DNA from: Diphasiastrum complanatum
Lineage: Eukaryota; Streptophyta; Lycopodiopsida; Lycopodiales; Lycopodiaceae
Length of the DNA stretch: 64,000 nt
Assembly: GCA_029204225.1 (NCBI GenBank)
Contig: CM055106.1
Coordinates: forward strand, 43,313,003-43,377,002
Direction of reading: 5' to 3'
Each line of letters opens with the position of its first letter. Position 1 is the stretch's first letter. Positions 30,546-42,714 of this stretch are shown piece by piece. The position numbers and the translations under genes are program-made. The notes beneath the pieces are model-generated. The model saw only the letters and a list, made by a program, of their open reading frames with translations, did no database searches and was not told where the DNA came from.

Positions 30546-31390
30546 GCACAAATTCATACTTATTTTAAGATTCTTATTGATGCTTAGGCTAGAGACAAGC
30601 ATGCATGTTGTCAATGGCTTAGTTTATGGTGAGATGTTTGAATTCCACCTTTTTATAATGGGGATTGTACATAAGCAAATTACAAGTTTTTTATTGGGAG
30701 ATTGTTTTTCTTACTTGCGTTCTACAATATAGAAAACAATAAATCATACACATCGCAATTATTACCATCAACAAACCTTGTTTTATCTAAAATGTGAACT
30801 TTCAAATGTTCTTCCTTTGCAATAAGCTATTGTAAAAAAGGTATTATGCTAGTGTTCATGAATTTTAGGAAATGGATTCCCATATTAAGATATGAGCAAC
30901 AATGTTGCACAAATTTTCAACGTATCAATGCAAGAAAATACAAATATTGCATGCATGTCAACAGAACATATTGTGCGGAAAGAGATTCATATTCTGATGT
31001 TGTTTCAAAGAAAAACATATGGATAGATACTTAAAATATTACATATTCATATGCTTTATTGAAGGGTTGACGATGGTTGCAGCTCTAGATATTTCAGTTT
31101 GCTGAGGAGGAAGAAAATTACTCTGATAAAGTTTGACAATATAAATCCAACCACATTATTGTCATTTGAGTTTTTCAAGGGTGTACAATACCTATTTCGA
31201 CTCTCTGAGTGTCTTGATTTTACGTTCCAATTCTTGGTCTAATTCCTCGGCTCATTGCCATCTCTATTCACATCAATACTATAGTAGTCTCTTGACCACT
31301 AGTAACTATCATTGTGTACTCAATTAAAAAATCTCAGTACACACAGCGACCGGCTGAGAATTAGAGGTGAAATGTAATCGATTCACCACC
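30546..31390. other. AT-rich intergenic stretch
   Basis: No gene, repeat copy or structured element is recognised. Short frames (30529-30732, 30846-31034) have no family text. Confidence 0.5.
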
Positions 31391-31418
31391 CAATCACTGT
31401 CCATTTCTAGGAGCAATA

Positions 31419-31800
31419 TTAATTTCCATTTTCTTTTCCTCTCTCGCTACCTTTGCCAGCACCATGTCCAGCACGTTCTTCTTCTCCAGGGGCAGAATTT
31501 TCATTTTCTTTTCCGCTACCACTAACTTTACCATCTCCGTTTCCAGTAATAGTATATCCATTTTCCTTTCCCCCTGAGCCACTGCCTCCTACTCTGTTTC
31601 GTTGACCACTGCCACCTTTAGAACCACCTGTAGCACCACTACCAATATGTCCACCTCCAGCTCCACCGCCTTGCCCAACGGCGCCTTCGCCACCTAAATC
31701 AGAACCACTACCGTTTGCATTTCCAGCTCCCAAATCTTGACCAGAGCCAAAACCTCTATCATGAGCACTTGCAGCTCCATTGAGTATGTGAACGCGATCT
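31419..31800 (-). CDS. glycine-rich ORF
   Basis: On the minus strand the frame stays open from about 31800 (text AHDRGFGSGQDLG) through an internal ATG (31733) to 31419. About half the residues are Gly or Ser (GGEGAVGQGGGAGGG, GSGATGG, SGSGGKENG), followed by a Lys/Glu/Asn end. Such text resembles plant glycine-rich proteins or low-complexity ends of transposon proteins. There is no start context, signal peptide or RNA-binding domain, so a frame kept open by compositional bias is possible. Confidence 0.35.
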
Positions 31801-31821
31801 CAATGGAGTAGGCGTTATCTT

Positions 31822-32808
31822 GTGTTATCTTCTTCAGGTGAATCATCTGAGAGAAGAGCTTCCGAAGATGCCCCTTCCCAGGAATCGTGTAGTGTGTATT
31901 ATGATCTTAATCCACATGGTGGAGCTAAAATTATGCGTGGCAATGTAGTTCATGCCTGTTTGCGTGATTTAGCTGCTTTATATTTTGGTATAGATTACAT
32001 GATCGATTGGTCCTCCCAAGACTTAAAGACAAAAACAAAATAATAGAGACTTTATATTATGAACCCCCTCAATCCAATGCTTTTAGTGGGACTTGGGCCT
32101 TGAATTCAATGTGCCTTTGGATTCAAAACAAAAGGCAATTGATGAGAAGAGCCGTGAGGAATCCCAAAAATCCCACGAAGCCTGGATGGTGCTCCAAAAG
32201 GGACTGGAAGAAGGTGAAAGAGGAATTGTTGCAAAACAATCCCCAAAAGTATGAACAACAACGTAGGGCCACCACGAGAAGCTCTTAAAACATGGCCAAA
32301 GTCACTTGGGATCGGGAGGAAGGGACATTCTAGAGGCCCAATTTGTAAGATATTTTTTACTATAATTCTATTTTTGTAGTGAGATTGTTAATGTTTTTTA
32401 CTGCTAGACTATATTGTATTGCTAAACTATGTTATTTTGTTGAATGTAGCTTAATGATTTTGGAAGACACATGACCGCCGCAGAGTACAATGGATATGCC
32501 GGCCTTAAGGCTTTTATGGAATCCCATGGATTGTTTCCAATCGTAAACTCTTAACCTTTATCGTTTTGTGATTGCTTACTTTGTGGTTTACAAGTAGGTT
32601 TAATCTCAAATTAAAAAAATCTTTGATTCTATTTTCTAGAGAGGCTCTACAACTTCAAGCGTTTGTGATGTGCAAAAAAATGTGGAAAATTTTGAGAAGC
32701 AAAATGTGGAAGAGAACGTGAATGAGAGCAAAGGGGAGTTTGAAGATGTGGACACCAACGTACACCTACAAGATGAAGGAGGCGAGGAGAGAGGAAGTGA
32801 TAATGAGT
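31822..32808 (+). pseudogene. possible spliced gene remnant, unrecognised
   Basis: Several coding-like pieces lie in line. 31822-32043 (VYYDLNPHGGAKIMRG, ALYFGIDYMIDW) is followed by 32007-32288 in another frame, basic and Trp-containing (WCSKRDWKKVKEEL). A piece then ends at about 32348 with GTAAGA. 32450-32535 (NDFGRHMTAAEYNGYAGLKAFMESHG) is preceded by TGTAG and followed by GTAAAC. 32639-32808 (VQKNVENFEKQNVEENVNES ... GSDNE, stop TAG) is preceded by a T-rich tract and TCTAG. The AG/GT borders look like plant introns. The layout recalls the small regulatory-type proteins of CACTA-like DNA transposons, but no domain is certain. Confidence 0.35.
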
Positions 32809-33446
32809 AGAGTTTTTAAATTAGATGTAAGGCCTTGTAGAAGGCAATGTAAGAAGGGATAATTCATTCTCTCATCAATGTACTTTTTTTTAAATCAATC
32901 AATATAATGTTTTGGCACCACATCATTCTTGCAAAAATTTTGAATGCATATATTTTTAATTCATGAATGCAAATGTATAGTCTATTGAATGCACATCTAT
33001 TGAATGCAAATGTATAGTCTATTTAATGCACATCTATGAAATGCAAATGTATCTATTGATGAATGCAATGCAATGTATCTATTTTAGCATATGATTTGCA
33101 TGCTAGAATGCACAATAGAAAGTAATGGAAAGCACAATGGAAAGTAATGGAAACCACAATATAATGCATCAATAGATAACACATTAAGCTATCAACTAAA
33201 TATCAAATCAATCAAAATAGATGTGAATTTACCTTTACTATTGTATCTTTATTGTTTTGCAATCTTTGCTTTTCCTTTTGCATGCACTTGATCTTTTAAT
33301 CCTTTGCAATGAAAGCTCCTTTTTCATTTTTCACATCCAAGCCTACATCACAAACAAAAAAGATCTTAAAACTTATGATCACAAAACACATATACTATTA
33401 ACATCCATCAATGAACTAAAAATCCTAGACACTATCAATCTTCTGC
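32809..33446. other. AT-rich stretch with short tandem repeats
   Basis: Between about 32940 and 33090 a unit of about 40 bp built on GAATGCAAATGTATAGTCTAT and TGCACATCTAT recurs three times in degenerate form. At 33110-33165 an approximately 21-bp unit (CACAATGGAAAGTAATGGAA) recurs. No gene is seen. Confidence 0.6.
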
Positions 33447-33850
33447 ATGGATAATCCACGGAAAATCTAGAGACTTAATCACGTGGATACCACGTGGATA
33501 TTAAAAAAAATTTATCCACACGGTATCCACGGTCCCTGCTCTCTGGATTTCGCGTGGATAATTTGCCATGCGATATCTACACAATATATACGCAAAAGCC
33601 GAGCCTTTTTTTTAGAATCTTACTATGGCGTGGATTATCCACGCGAAATTAAAATTCTCATTTTTGGCTCCCAGCGTGGAAGGTTTGCCCGACTGCCAGT
33701 TGTCGGAGTTGGTGTGGATAATTTATGCAGTTTGAATTTCATGACATCTGACTGATCTGCTGAAAAAAATGACACTTGCGTAAAACATCCACGTGCCCAT
33801 ATCCACCGTATATCCACACATATCCATGGCTATATCCACACGAAATTTTT
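33447..33850. repeat. cluster of GTGGATA/TATCCAC motifs
   Basis: About 15 copies or near copies of GTGGATA or TATCCAC, in both orientations, occur within 400 bp, including the inverted pair GCGTGGATTATCCACGC (about 33628). Dense subterminal motifs of this kind are transposase-binding sites in CACTA and related DNA transposons; that reading is inference. The cluster ends just before the Copia-P remnant. Confidence 0.6.
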
Positions 33851-34240
33851 TTTGCCCATGCGTCCTCCTTTGTATTGTAACACTTACAAGCTATACGATC
33901 CTGATATCCAGCAAATCTTGTATAGCCGAGATACAGTCTTTATCGAGGATCAGTTCATCGACCTCATTGGCAAGGATATCCATTGACACGACAGTCCGAG
34001 CTTTTGGCTTAGGCATGTATTGTCGACTCACTTCGAGACAACAAATCATACGAAGATGTTTCTGCTACCCAGCAACAAGTCCCAGAAGTAGTTCATCAGT
34101 CGAATCCTCCAAGAAGAGTGAGCCGAGTGCGCACACAGCCCACAAGGTATACTCCTGAGTCTGCATGTCTCTTGATACAGGAATCGACGACAATCGAAGA
34201 GTCACTCAGCCAACCAGACTCTGATATCTAGAGAGAAGCT

Positions 34241-34843
34241 ATGGACAGAGAGTATTCCTCTCTGATCAAGAATCAGACATGGTCATTAGTTGAAGCTCCT
34301 ATTGACTGCAATATTGTTGATTGCAAATGGATCTTTAAGATCAAATATAATGCCAACAGAGCAATTGATCAAAGGAAGGCTAGACTGGTAGCACAAGGAT
34401 TCACCCAGATCCCTAATGTCGACTACAATGAGACTTTTAGTCCAGTCATCAAACATTCATCGCTCCGAATGCTCCTATATTATGTTGCAGCTGCCGACCT
34501 CGAAATACATCAATTTGATGTACAAACAGCCTATCTGAATGGAGTTATACAAGAAGATATCTACATGATCCAGCCCGAAGGATACGTTCTAAAAGACATG
34601 AAGAATCATGTTTGTAAACTCCACAAAGCACTGTACGGCTTGAAACAGTTTGCCATAGCTTGGTTTCATAGGATTAACACATTTCTCATTGAACAAGGAT
34701 TCAAACCAAGCACTGTTGATTGCAACGTTTATTCAAAGTCAGGTAGCAATCCTTCATTATCATCACCTTGTATGTTGATGATACGTTGCTCTTCAGCAAC
34801 AATACCAATATGGTCAAGGATTCGAATTAGATGTTGTTCTTAG
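34241..34843 (+). pseudogene. pol: Copia-P reverse transcriptase
   Basis: This 200-codon frame has the Copia RT N-terminal blocks: KNQTWSLVEAP, CKWIFKIKYN, KARLVAQGFTQIP, DYNETFSPVIKHSSLRMLL, FDVQTAYLNG, VCKLHKALYGLKQ. After VYSKSGS the frame shifts and the catalytic motif appears only in another frame (text around TCACCTTGTATGTTGATGATAC, about 34763-34784, would read YVDD), so the enzyme is broken at its active site. It would copy element RNA in the particle. Confidence 0.85.
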
Positions 34844-35160
34844 AATTTGACATGACTGATCTGAGCGAAGCTCACTTCTGTCCTGGAATTCAAATCCACA
34901 GAGACAGAGCAAATCGACTAATTTACATCACTCAACAAAGATATCTTCATAATGTTCTTAACAGATACAGTTCGATGAATTGTAAATTAGCTCACTCACC
35001 AACGGATCGAGGTCTACATTTGTCGAAGGACCAATGTCCCCAGAACAAGCAGGAAGAGGAGCATATGAGAGAGTATTAGTATCGATCGATTCTCGGATCT
35101 CTCATGTACGCAATGGTCTGTACAAGACCAGACATCTCTTTTGATGTTAGCTCACTCAGC
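34831..35160 (+). pseudogene. pol: Copia-P RT C-terminal part
   Basis: Text EFDMTDLSEAHFCPGIQI, YITQQRYLHNVLNRYSSMNCK and, after a stop, SILGSLMYAMVCTRPDISF are the standard RT thumb and connection blocks. A stop at 35077-35079 and changes of frame separate them. Confidence 0.75.
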
Positions 35161-35257
35161 CAATACATGACTAATCCTGGAATTACCCATTGGAAGTCTC
35201 TTATTTGAGTCATCAGATATATTTGAACTACCATGGACCAGTGCATCTGCTATTGAG

Positions 35258-35691
35258 ATGTCAGAAATGACAATCTTCATTAGCTCAGTGGCTATGTTGA
35301 TGCAACCTGGGGAGGAGATGCAAAAAATCATACATCCACATCTAGATTTAAATTCTTCCTCAACGGTAGTCCCATTTTGTGGAACAGTTGTAATCAAACC
35401 TCTATCGCACTTTATTCTACTGAAGCTAAATATATTGCTGCTTCTCAATCTATTAAGGAAGTGTTTTGGTTGAGAAATTTGCTGACAGACATCAATCTGT
35501 ATCAGTACAGCCCTACAATTTTATTTTGTGATAACCAAAGTGCTATTGCCTTATTGGCCAACCCTAGATTTCATTCTAGGAGTAAGCACATTGAGATAAG
35601 ATATCACTACATCAGGGGCAAGGTTCTCGACAGAGAGGTAAGCTTAACAGAACGCAGGACATGGTTGCAAACACTTTCACGAAAGCAGTGA
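35258..35691 (+). pseudogene. pol: Copia-P RNase H
   Basis: Blocks GYVDATWGGDA, IALYSTEAKYIAASQSIKEVFWLRNLL, PTILFCDNQSAIALLANPRFHSRSKHIEIRYHYIRGKVL identify Copia RNase H. The ...IADIFTKAL end is destroyed by a shift near 35650 (in the duplicate at 53417-53788 the text MVADIFTKAL is intact). Confidence 0.82.
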
Positions 35692-37098
35692 GTGTTAATG
35701 CACACAACAGATTTTGTGCATTGCTCAATTTGAAGATCAAGGCATTCACGGATCCAGATTAAGGGCGGTATTGGATTTACTCCTTCTACTCTCCTAAATC
35801 CCATTTTAATCTGCCTCCATTCATGTTGCATATTTACTAATGTTGTCACGCAGTCTGCATATTTACACGCAAATTTGCACAAACGAAGAAAAGGCAAACG
35901 AATCGCGACATTGTATTCTTACACAGGTTATGGTGACATGCGAAAAGGGGACACTATCTTACAGAATGCCAAAGGTGTCCTAAAAGCAAAGTCACCCTGT
36001 AAATCTAATCCTAAGGCTGTTCAGAAGAAGTGACGCACTTTTCACATCATCACCAACGTTCATTTCAGTACTGACTGACGTCGCACCCTTTTCATGCTCA
36101 CCCCATGCAATTGCGCTAACAGATTGGACAACGACTGCAGCCACCCACGATTTCTTTCAGATAGCACATCCACTCTGTACTTTCACATCTGCACACCTGT
36201 AATATCATGTATATATGTATTGGATATTATCTGAGTATTCAAGTGGATGAGGTTGATGAAACCAAGAAGAAGACAACATAGACGAAGTAGATGCCTTGTG
36301 CATTGATTCTTCATTTTGTCAAAATTAAGGTTTTATTCCTTTTTACAGATTGAAATAAGCTTCGCAGGGCATGCGGTTTCATCCGCTATTGTATTGTGCT
36401 CTACTGCATTATTGACTTGTATACTTGATATACTTAATCTGATACAGTTCATTGTTCTACGTTCAGATCTATGTCAATATTGCTATGCTTGTTCTTCATT
36501 TTGTCTGATCTTTCTAGTTGTTCTTTATAGTAATAGAAGATTAATTTTTAGTCTTGACTTTCGCGAATTATTCGCATTCCTCACTGTGCTAACTTGCACA
36601 GTTTTGTGTGGTGGGATGGTGGCGGGTACCAGCTAGATGTATTGAAATAGGTTTTGCTTTATGGTGCTTTATGAGTACTGTATACTTTTCAGCTATGTTT
36701 TTTCTTGCTGGTTTATGAATAAAGGGTTTAAAAGGTTTGATCTTGACTTGTCAACCGGAGGTATGTTTATTTAATCTCTCTCTCTCAACTCACATTATTG
36801 TTATTTTTCATCTCAAATCTAAGAAAACCTAAAAAAATCCTAAAAGATGAAAAATCAATGCCTCTCTCTCTTGTGCAATCATGATGCGCTCATGCCCTCC
36901 TCTCTCTTCACATTTTATACATTTGCTCTTTCTAGAAACTTCTCTTTCCGTAGCCACATGTTCTCTCTATAGAAAGTTTGAAATGCACATGTCATTTCCA
37001 ACCCATTTAAACCGCACTTCAAATGCCCTTCAAATACTTTTTAGGGAAAACATGGACTAATAAGAATAGACAAAAACCTTTTTGTCTATCATTGCCCA

Positions 37099-37161
<63 letters not shown>

Positions 37162-38579
37162 GAAGGGAGAGGTAGAATAAATGACGAACACGAACGAGAA
37201 AGGAACTCGAACAAAAAAATGTCCGTGCATAGTGGAATGAGTTAAACGTCTCTCTTCGTAAGCATGACTACGCCTATCAGAATCAACAGAACTTTAGTGA
37301 TGGAAATCACAGTCATTCTAGATTACGTAGCCAAAGATTAATGGATGAAGCGCTAGATGAATAATTTGTCGCGAATTGCAAGACAAATTATATGTCACGA
37401 ATGATTCGCGAAGAGCTAGACTGTGCTCGACTGATAATGACAAGTGTCAATGTTGAATGTTAGTAGTTATCCATGTACAAAATAAGTAAACCAAACTTGA
37501 CAGCTTGCAGTATTAATGAGATTATATAGTCTAGTCTTCCCTACGTAATGTGACTTATAGCAATAGGCCAAACCATACCCTCACCATATAACCATTCATG
37601 AGAGAGAGAGAGAGAGAGGTTTCCTTAACATATTGATAAGCACTCAATGTTTTAATATATACAACTATATAATTAAATGTTATTTTCGTGAGGGAATTGG
37701 TCATACATTCATGCTTGCAAATACTCGGTACAAAGTTACTAATGGATGAAATAACAAGAATGTTATGGTATCATACCAAAAAGCCTTACCATAACAGTGA
37801 AATTGTTGGATTGACAATGAAAATTTATCTTTTTTTGCATTTAGGTTCAAACAAATGCATTTAATATCATTTTTGCTAAAGAGTTAAGTATGGGTAATTT
37901 AAGTTATCATGATGATTCATTAGTTTTTTTTAATGTTCTAAGTTGGAAGAGCTTATAGTATCACAATCAATACCACATAAGTACTGGTTAAAGTGTTTAC
38001 AATCATAGAACTAAGAATGCATATTGGAAAAAAAGACTAACAATTGTGTACGAAACGATTTTCCTAACAAATAGGTGACCTTCATTTGATGAATGTTTCC
38101 TACAATGGATTTAATATTTTGATCATAAAATATGTCTATCATTTGGAATTCTAAAGATGACAAGGATTCAAGAATATTCACGAATAGTATTTACAATAAT
38201 CATGATTAGTATCCAGATATTTTAGTATACTCAATATTCACAAGTATTTACGATCAATATTCACAAGTATCTATGATCAATATGTATTCACAAGTATTTA
38301 TGATCAGTAGTATTCACAATAATCACAATTAACATTTAAGATATTCACTTTTTAGTATTCACAATCTTAGATAATCGTCGCCCATGATCAATAATGTAGC
38401 CTTTGGGACACATCTTTGACAAGTCGATTAATTCTTCATCCAATATATGAAAGAGATTTTGTATACATCCTACAAAAGACACTTTCAGAAACAATACAAA
38501 TACATTGTCAACAAATTTACCAAAACAATAGAAGATTTTGAACCACGAGACCAAGTAGAGACAACTGAGACAAAGAGTA
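35380..38579 (+). repeat. duplicated block alpha, copy 1
   Basis: It matches 53444-56151 in the same orientation and order: RNase H end, LTR, CT microsatellite (37104-37159), TTCGCGAA motifs, and a long AT-rich part with ATTCACAAGTATTTA repeats (38215-38300). No gene is seen in 36640-38579. Confidence 0.85.
35772..36620 (+). repeat. probable Copia-P 3' LTR
   Basis: It follows AAGGGCGG and starts TATTGGATTTAC, so the expected TG is mutated to TA. It contains a TATA-like ATGTATATATGTATTGG (about 36209). The 3' border is uncertain, with CA-ended text near 36600. The second copy at 53788-54200 lacks the TATA part. Confidence 0.5.
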
Positions 38580-39640
38580 TGTTGAGGAGTAGGAGCCAAT
38601 GTCGGAAAAGAATGACACGTGAACTCTTTTCATTTGATGAATAGTACACGAGAATCACACTCGTTAACTATCTTTGGTGTAGAATTCACATTAGATGTAT
38701 TTCATGTCTTAGCCAAAAACCAAACACTACTATTGCAGGAGAACACCCTTAAGTCATTGTCACCTCCTACAAAGAACACATACAAATAGAAGCATTTGAT
38801 GTTCTAAACTTATCTCACTTGAACCAACAATAGTGGAAAAACCATAGTATGTTTGAAATTTTTGATTAGCTTTACAAAATATGATTCGCTACATCATCAA
38901 AATCATCCTTAGTGTCAATCAAATTATCTTCTCTTACTTCGATTAGATCCTTTTTTTTTCTTAACATCTATGTACAGAATCTAGGGCTTGTACTTTCATG
39001 GCTTCCTCTATCTTTTCATCTTCAGTTTCTTCTTGAACAACATCAACTTGATCAGAAATTATCATGAGTGAGGGTGATGGCGACATCATCTTTATCTCTT
39101 GCTTCGTCATCATATGAGCTGGATTAACATCCTATTGTTGATTACAAACATCTTGCATTTCTTCAAAAAATGAGTCGATTTGATTACAAACATCTTGCAT
39201 TTCTTCAAAAAATGAGGCATTATCAGCAGTTGTTTTATTGTCATTTCTACATAATGGCCAAATGTAAATAATTGCTTTCGCATTTTTTTAACCTTGTTTT
39301 TTGGATTATCTACTAAGTGAATTTGCATGTGGCAGCTAATGAGGATAGATTACCACATGCAAATTATTGCTTTTGCAATTTTTTTAACCTTGTTTTTCTA
39401 GATTTTTTTGCTAAGTGAATCTGCATGTGGCAGCTAATGAGGACATATTAACGCACACATGCAATTTTTTCTAGAATGTGCATGTGGATAGATTATCACA
39501 TGCAAAATATTGCTTTTGCAATTTTTTTAACCTTGTTTTTCTAGATTTTTTTGCTAAGTGAATTTGCATGTGGCAGCTAATGAGGACATATTACCGCACA
39601 CATGCATTTTTTTCTAGAATGTGCATGTGGCATGTGGCAC
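38580..39640 (-). repeat. module X, copy 1 (reversed, shortened)
   Basis: Reverse complement of part of 29218-30545. It contains a tandem duplication of 47 bp (GATTACAAACATCTTGCATT, 39135-39230) and three copies of a roughly 125-bp unit with GCATGTGGCAGCTAATGAGG (39320-39640). Confidence 0.75.
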
Positions 39641-40350
39641 CCATACATTGGCTATCTACATGCACATGAATTTCCATGTTTTGTGTCAATTCTTTACTAG
39701 ATATCCACATAAGAGTTGTGGTGGGAAGGCTCACAAAAATTTGCTTCAAATTTTATATGAGATTTCTGCTCGTGGAGTTGCGTCCATAATAAAAGGAAAA
39801 CTAAACACTTGCCATTATGATTAGTGATATATATATTTAAGATTTTAAACCTTAATCTTTGGAGGACATGGACCTCATGTAGCTCATCATAACATCTTAA
39901 GAGACCATGGAAAATTTTGAAATTGTGAAGTTCTATCTTTTTGAGTGGTCTATTTTTTGCACAATTCTTGGAAAAAGCTACATGTATGCTAACTTACAAT
40001 GAAGTCTTCATGAATTTTGATTTTTTTAAATAATGATAGCTACATTCTCAACAAATCAAGAAAATTTAATCAATGTGTTATTGTTGTTGTTGTTCTCAAT
40101 GTGTCACTTTATTGAATGGGCTAATTATTATAGTCAAAGAAAACATTTAGTAGTCATAGGATTTTAGAAGACAACATCCGAGTTGAAAGGTTTAGTTGAC
40201 ATTTTGGTTCAAAACTCAACATACTCTCGAAGATGTAGTCTATCAATGGAAAACTGAGGGAGGTGTCCTAAACACAACAAACTTCATAAGTTCAAGCCAT
40301 AAAACTTGTGGTGAGGACAAAAGTTGAAATCCTTCCTCAAGTAAGCCACC
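39641..40350 (-). repeat. module Y, copy 1 (reversed)
   Basis: Reverse complement of 23800-24640, with the hallmark TGTGGTGGGAAGGCTCAC (about 39715). It is joined directly to the middle of a Copia LTR, so RNase H part 2 and the LTR start were deleted here. Confidence 0.75.
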
Positions 40351-41035
40351 CAAGGTCCACATCATCCACATTGCCTCGTCCGACGCAGACCACATCACAG
40401 TTCACTTTAGTACTTTTTAGTAACTGCACTATTTCATGCTCGTTGCCCATGCAGTCATTGTAATTGTTTCATGTGTATATACATAACAACAATTCACACG
40501 TGCATACAATATGTAAGAGGGAACTATGACGAACACACGTGCAAGTGGAGAAGAGTGAATCGGAGTTCCTGCGTGAAGCCCATTGTGTCTTAACTATATG
40601 ATTCCACAGAATCAGAGATATCTGAGAGAGTGAAAGTCATTCAAAAAATAGAGATACTTATTTAATTTGTAACTAGCTAAGTAAGATCACTACACATAGT
40701 GCACCACTACTGTGAACCATTCTTGGACACGGGATCATGATCTGATTGTTGTATTTACAACAATTTAATTCAGATTCTCTAATTTCTTATGTGTATTCTA
40801 CTACGAATGCTTTCTGATAATTTTCTTTGTCAATTGACACTCACTCAATTTAGAATGTCTAATCTTGAAGGAAGCATGGTTGTCTCAGACACCTAATTGT
40901 TTTTCGCTCCCTTCATGGTTGTCCTTCACACCTACCAGACATTCTTCCATTTGATCTAAGTCAATGTTGATATTGTAGTTTGGTAAAGCTGATCATGTTA
41001 AAGTTCTCTATGTTGGAGTTGTGTTTCTTATTCCG
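40351..41035 (+). repeat. Copia LTR fragment, 3' two thirds
   Basis: It ends TTATTCCGCA directly against RNase H text of B. It corresponds to 51116-51737 of the full LTR in copy C. Confidence 0.75.
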
Positions 41036-41319
41036 CACTTAATTTCTTCGAGAGCCCTCCAACAGGTAGCTGCGACATATTTGGACTCTCTAGAAGACAA
41101 GGAAATGCAATTTTGCTTTCGAGTATTCCATGGAATGGGTCCTCCTACTAGAAAGCAAAGCTTGCCAGACATGGATTTTCGTGTGTCCACATTACCGGCC
41201 CAATCAAAGTCAGAATAAGAAGGTAATGTTAGAGTGTCCTCTGAGTTTTCCTTATAACATAGAGCATAGTGCTTAGACGCCTGAATGTATCTTAATACTC
41301 TTAGTAGAGCTTGTGCCAA
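41036..41319 (-). pseudogene. pol: Copia B RNase H, first part
   Basis: Frame with LLRVLRYIQASKHYALCYKEN, SDFDWAGNVDTRKSMSG, FLVGGPIPWNTRKQ and LSSRESKYVAATCWRALEEI. It is open over about 94 codons, the best kept RNase H of this family. It runs on into the LTR border, where coding sense is lost. Confidence 0.8.
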
Positions 41320-42213
41320 TGTGCTAACTGCATAGGCAAGATTGGGTCATGTGCAAACCATGGCATACATGATCGATTCAACTATCGATTCATAGGGGTA
41401 TTTGCACATCTCCTTCTTCTCTGCTTGAGTCATTGGCACATGTCCTTCGACAGTTTTAATCTTGGATCCAAAGGTGGAGTCTATCGACTTGTAGTTTTCC
41501 ATGCCATATCTGTAGAGTACACTAGGTAGACACCTTTCTTGGCTTATTGTGATACTTTTGTTTACTCTTTCTTTGGCTATCTCGATTCCAAGAAGGTAAT
41601 GTATAGGGCTTGAATTAGTTATTTTGAATTCCTTCCACAATAGCAACTTTGTCTCATGAAGTAACTAGTTCGAATTGTTGATGATCAAAGATTCATCAAA
41701 TTATATAGCTATTATGACATAGCTTGAGTCTCTGTGTTCGAGATAAACATTAGAGTTAGCAGATTTAGGAATGAAGTCATGCTGCAACAAGGATCGATAG
41801 ATTCTATTGAACCTGGCCCTTGGAGCTTGCTTTAGCCCATACAGAGCTTTTTGCAACTTACACACTTTGTGTTCTTGGCCTTGAGGGAAGTAACCGTTGG
41901 CTTGATAGATGTAAATATCTTCTTATATGTATCCATTCAGACAAGCAGTCTGAACATCAATCTGGTGAACTTCTAGATCTTCGACAGTTGTGATAGCAAG
42001 TAAAGATCGAATTGACTGAAGTCTTACAACTGGACTAAAAGTCCCTGTGTAGTGAGCTTTCCATTTGGCTTTCAAACCATGTGGACTGAGCTTCAACTTG
42101 AAGATCGACTTAGTGTCAATAATGTTTGCATTAGGAGGAGCTTCAACAAGACACCAGGTCTTGCTCTTCATCAGTAAATTATACATCCATGATAGTGTGC
42201 CAGTTGTCTGCAT
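41320..42213 (-). pseudogene. pol: Copia B reverse transcriptase and linker end
   Basis: Blocks LMKSKTWCLVEAPPNANIID, FKLKLSPHG, TFSPVVRLQSIRSLLAI, IDVQTACLNGYI, LQKALYGLKQAPRA and LLWKEFKITNSSPIHYLLGIEIAKERVNKS are all present. A piece is deleted between KWKA and HYTGTFSP, and the catalytic motif reads FDES after a stop, so it is inactive. Confidence 0.8.
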
Positions 42214-42451
42214 TCGAATTTGACAGTGCTTCTGCTACTAAGGTAGGTCCATCATAACTGATGAATGCCTAAGGGATGTAACGATCAGGCTGATGTCGAC
42301 GTTGGGCAGATCTTTGAACAAAAGTCAGTTGCTGAGATGATGATTCTCCTTGTTGTGCGACATGGGTATCTTCGATTGTCGGAACAGTCGTAGGTCGAGG
42401 CCTTTCGATGGTGATGGGAGTTGTTGGAACTAATTATTGCATTGGCTGCTT

Positions 42452-42709
42452 CTACTTGAAGTCGTAGAATTTGTCTTCAAGGAACACAACATCTAGACTA
42501 CTGACCGAGATGTGGCTTGACGCAACGTAATGGATTTGACAAGCTTTGTGTGATGTCGAGTATCCAATGAAGATACTCCTACAGCTGATAGGGTCAAGCC
42601 CCTTTCTCAGATGAGACGGAATCTGCACATAACCAAGATAGCCAAACACTCGAAGGTGCTTGAGACTTGGTTTGTAGCCATGGAAGATTTCGAAGGAAGT
42701 GTAGAACAC
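42452..42709 (-). pseudogene. pol: Copia B integrase C-terminal part
   Basis: Text EIFHGYKPSLKHLRVFGYLGYVQIP, FIGYSTSHKACQI and SSLDVVFLEDKFYDFK is the end of the Copia integrase. It is cut off from the core by the insertion at about 42715-43525. Confidence 0.8.
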
Positions 42710-42714
42710 CTCAA

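Larger units (their letters stand above)
33890..36640 (+). mobile_element. decayed Ty1/Copia element P1 (3' half)
   Basis: It starts in the integrase-RT linker (DTVFIEDQFIDL-like text) and runs through RT (34241-35079), RNase H (35260-35691), a polypurine-like AAGGGCGG and a probable 3' LTR. The 5' half is missing. It is distinct from family A: residues around its RT read QFDVQTAYLNGVIQEDIYM. The 3' part from 35380 on is duplicated at 53444-56151. Confidence 0.8.

Noticed and set aside
34001..34241. Fused start of Copia-P with upstream sequence as a host gene
   Set aside because: Text matches the Copia integrase-RT linker with stops; no start codon or promoter.
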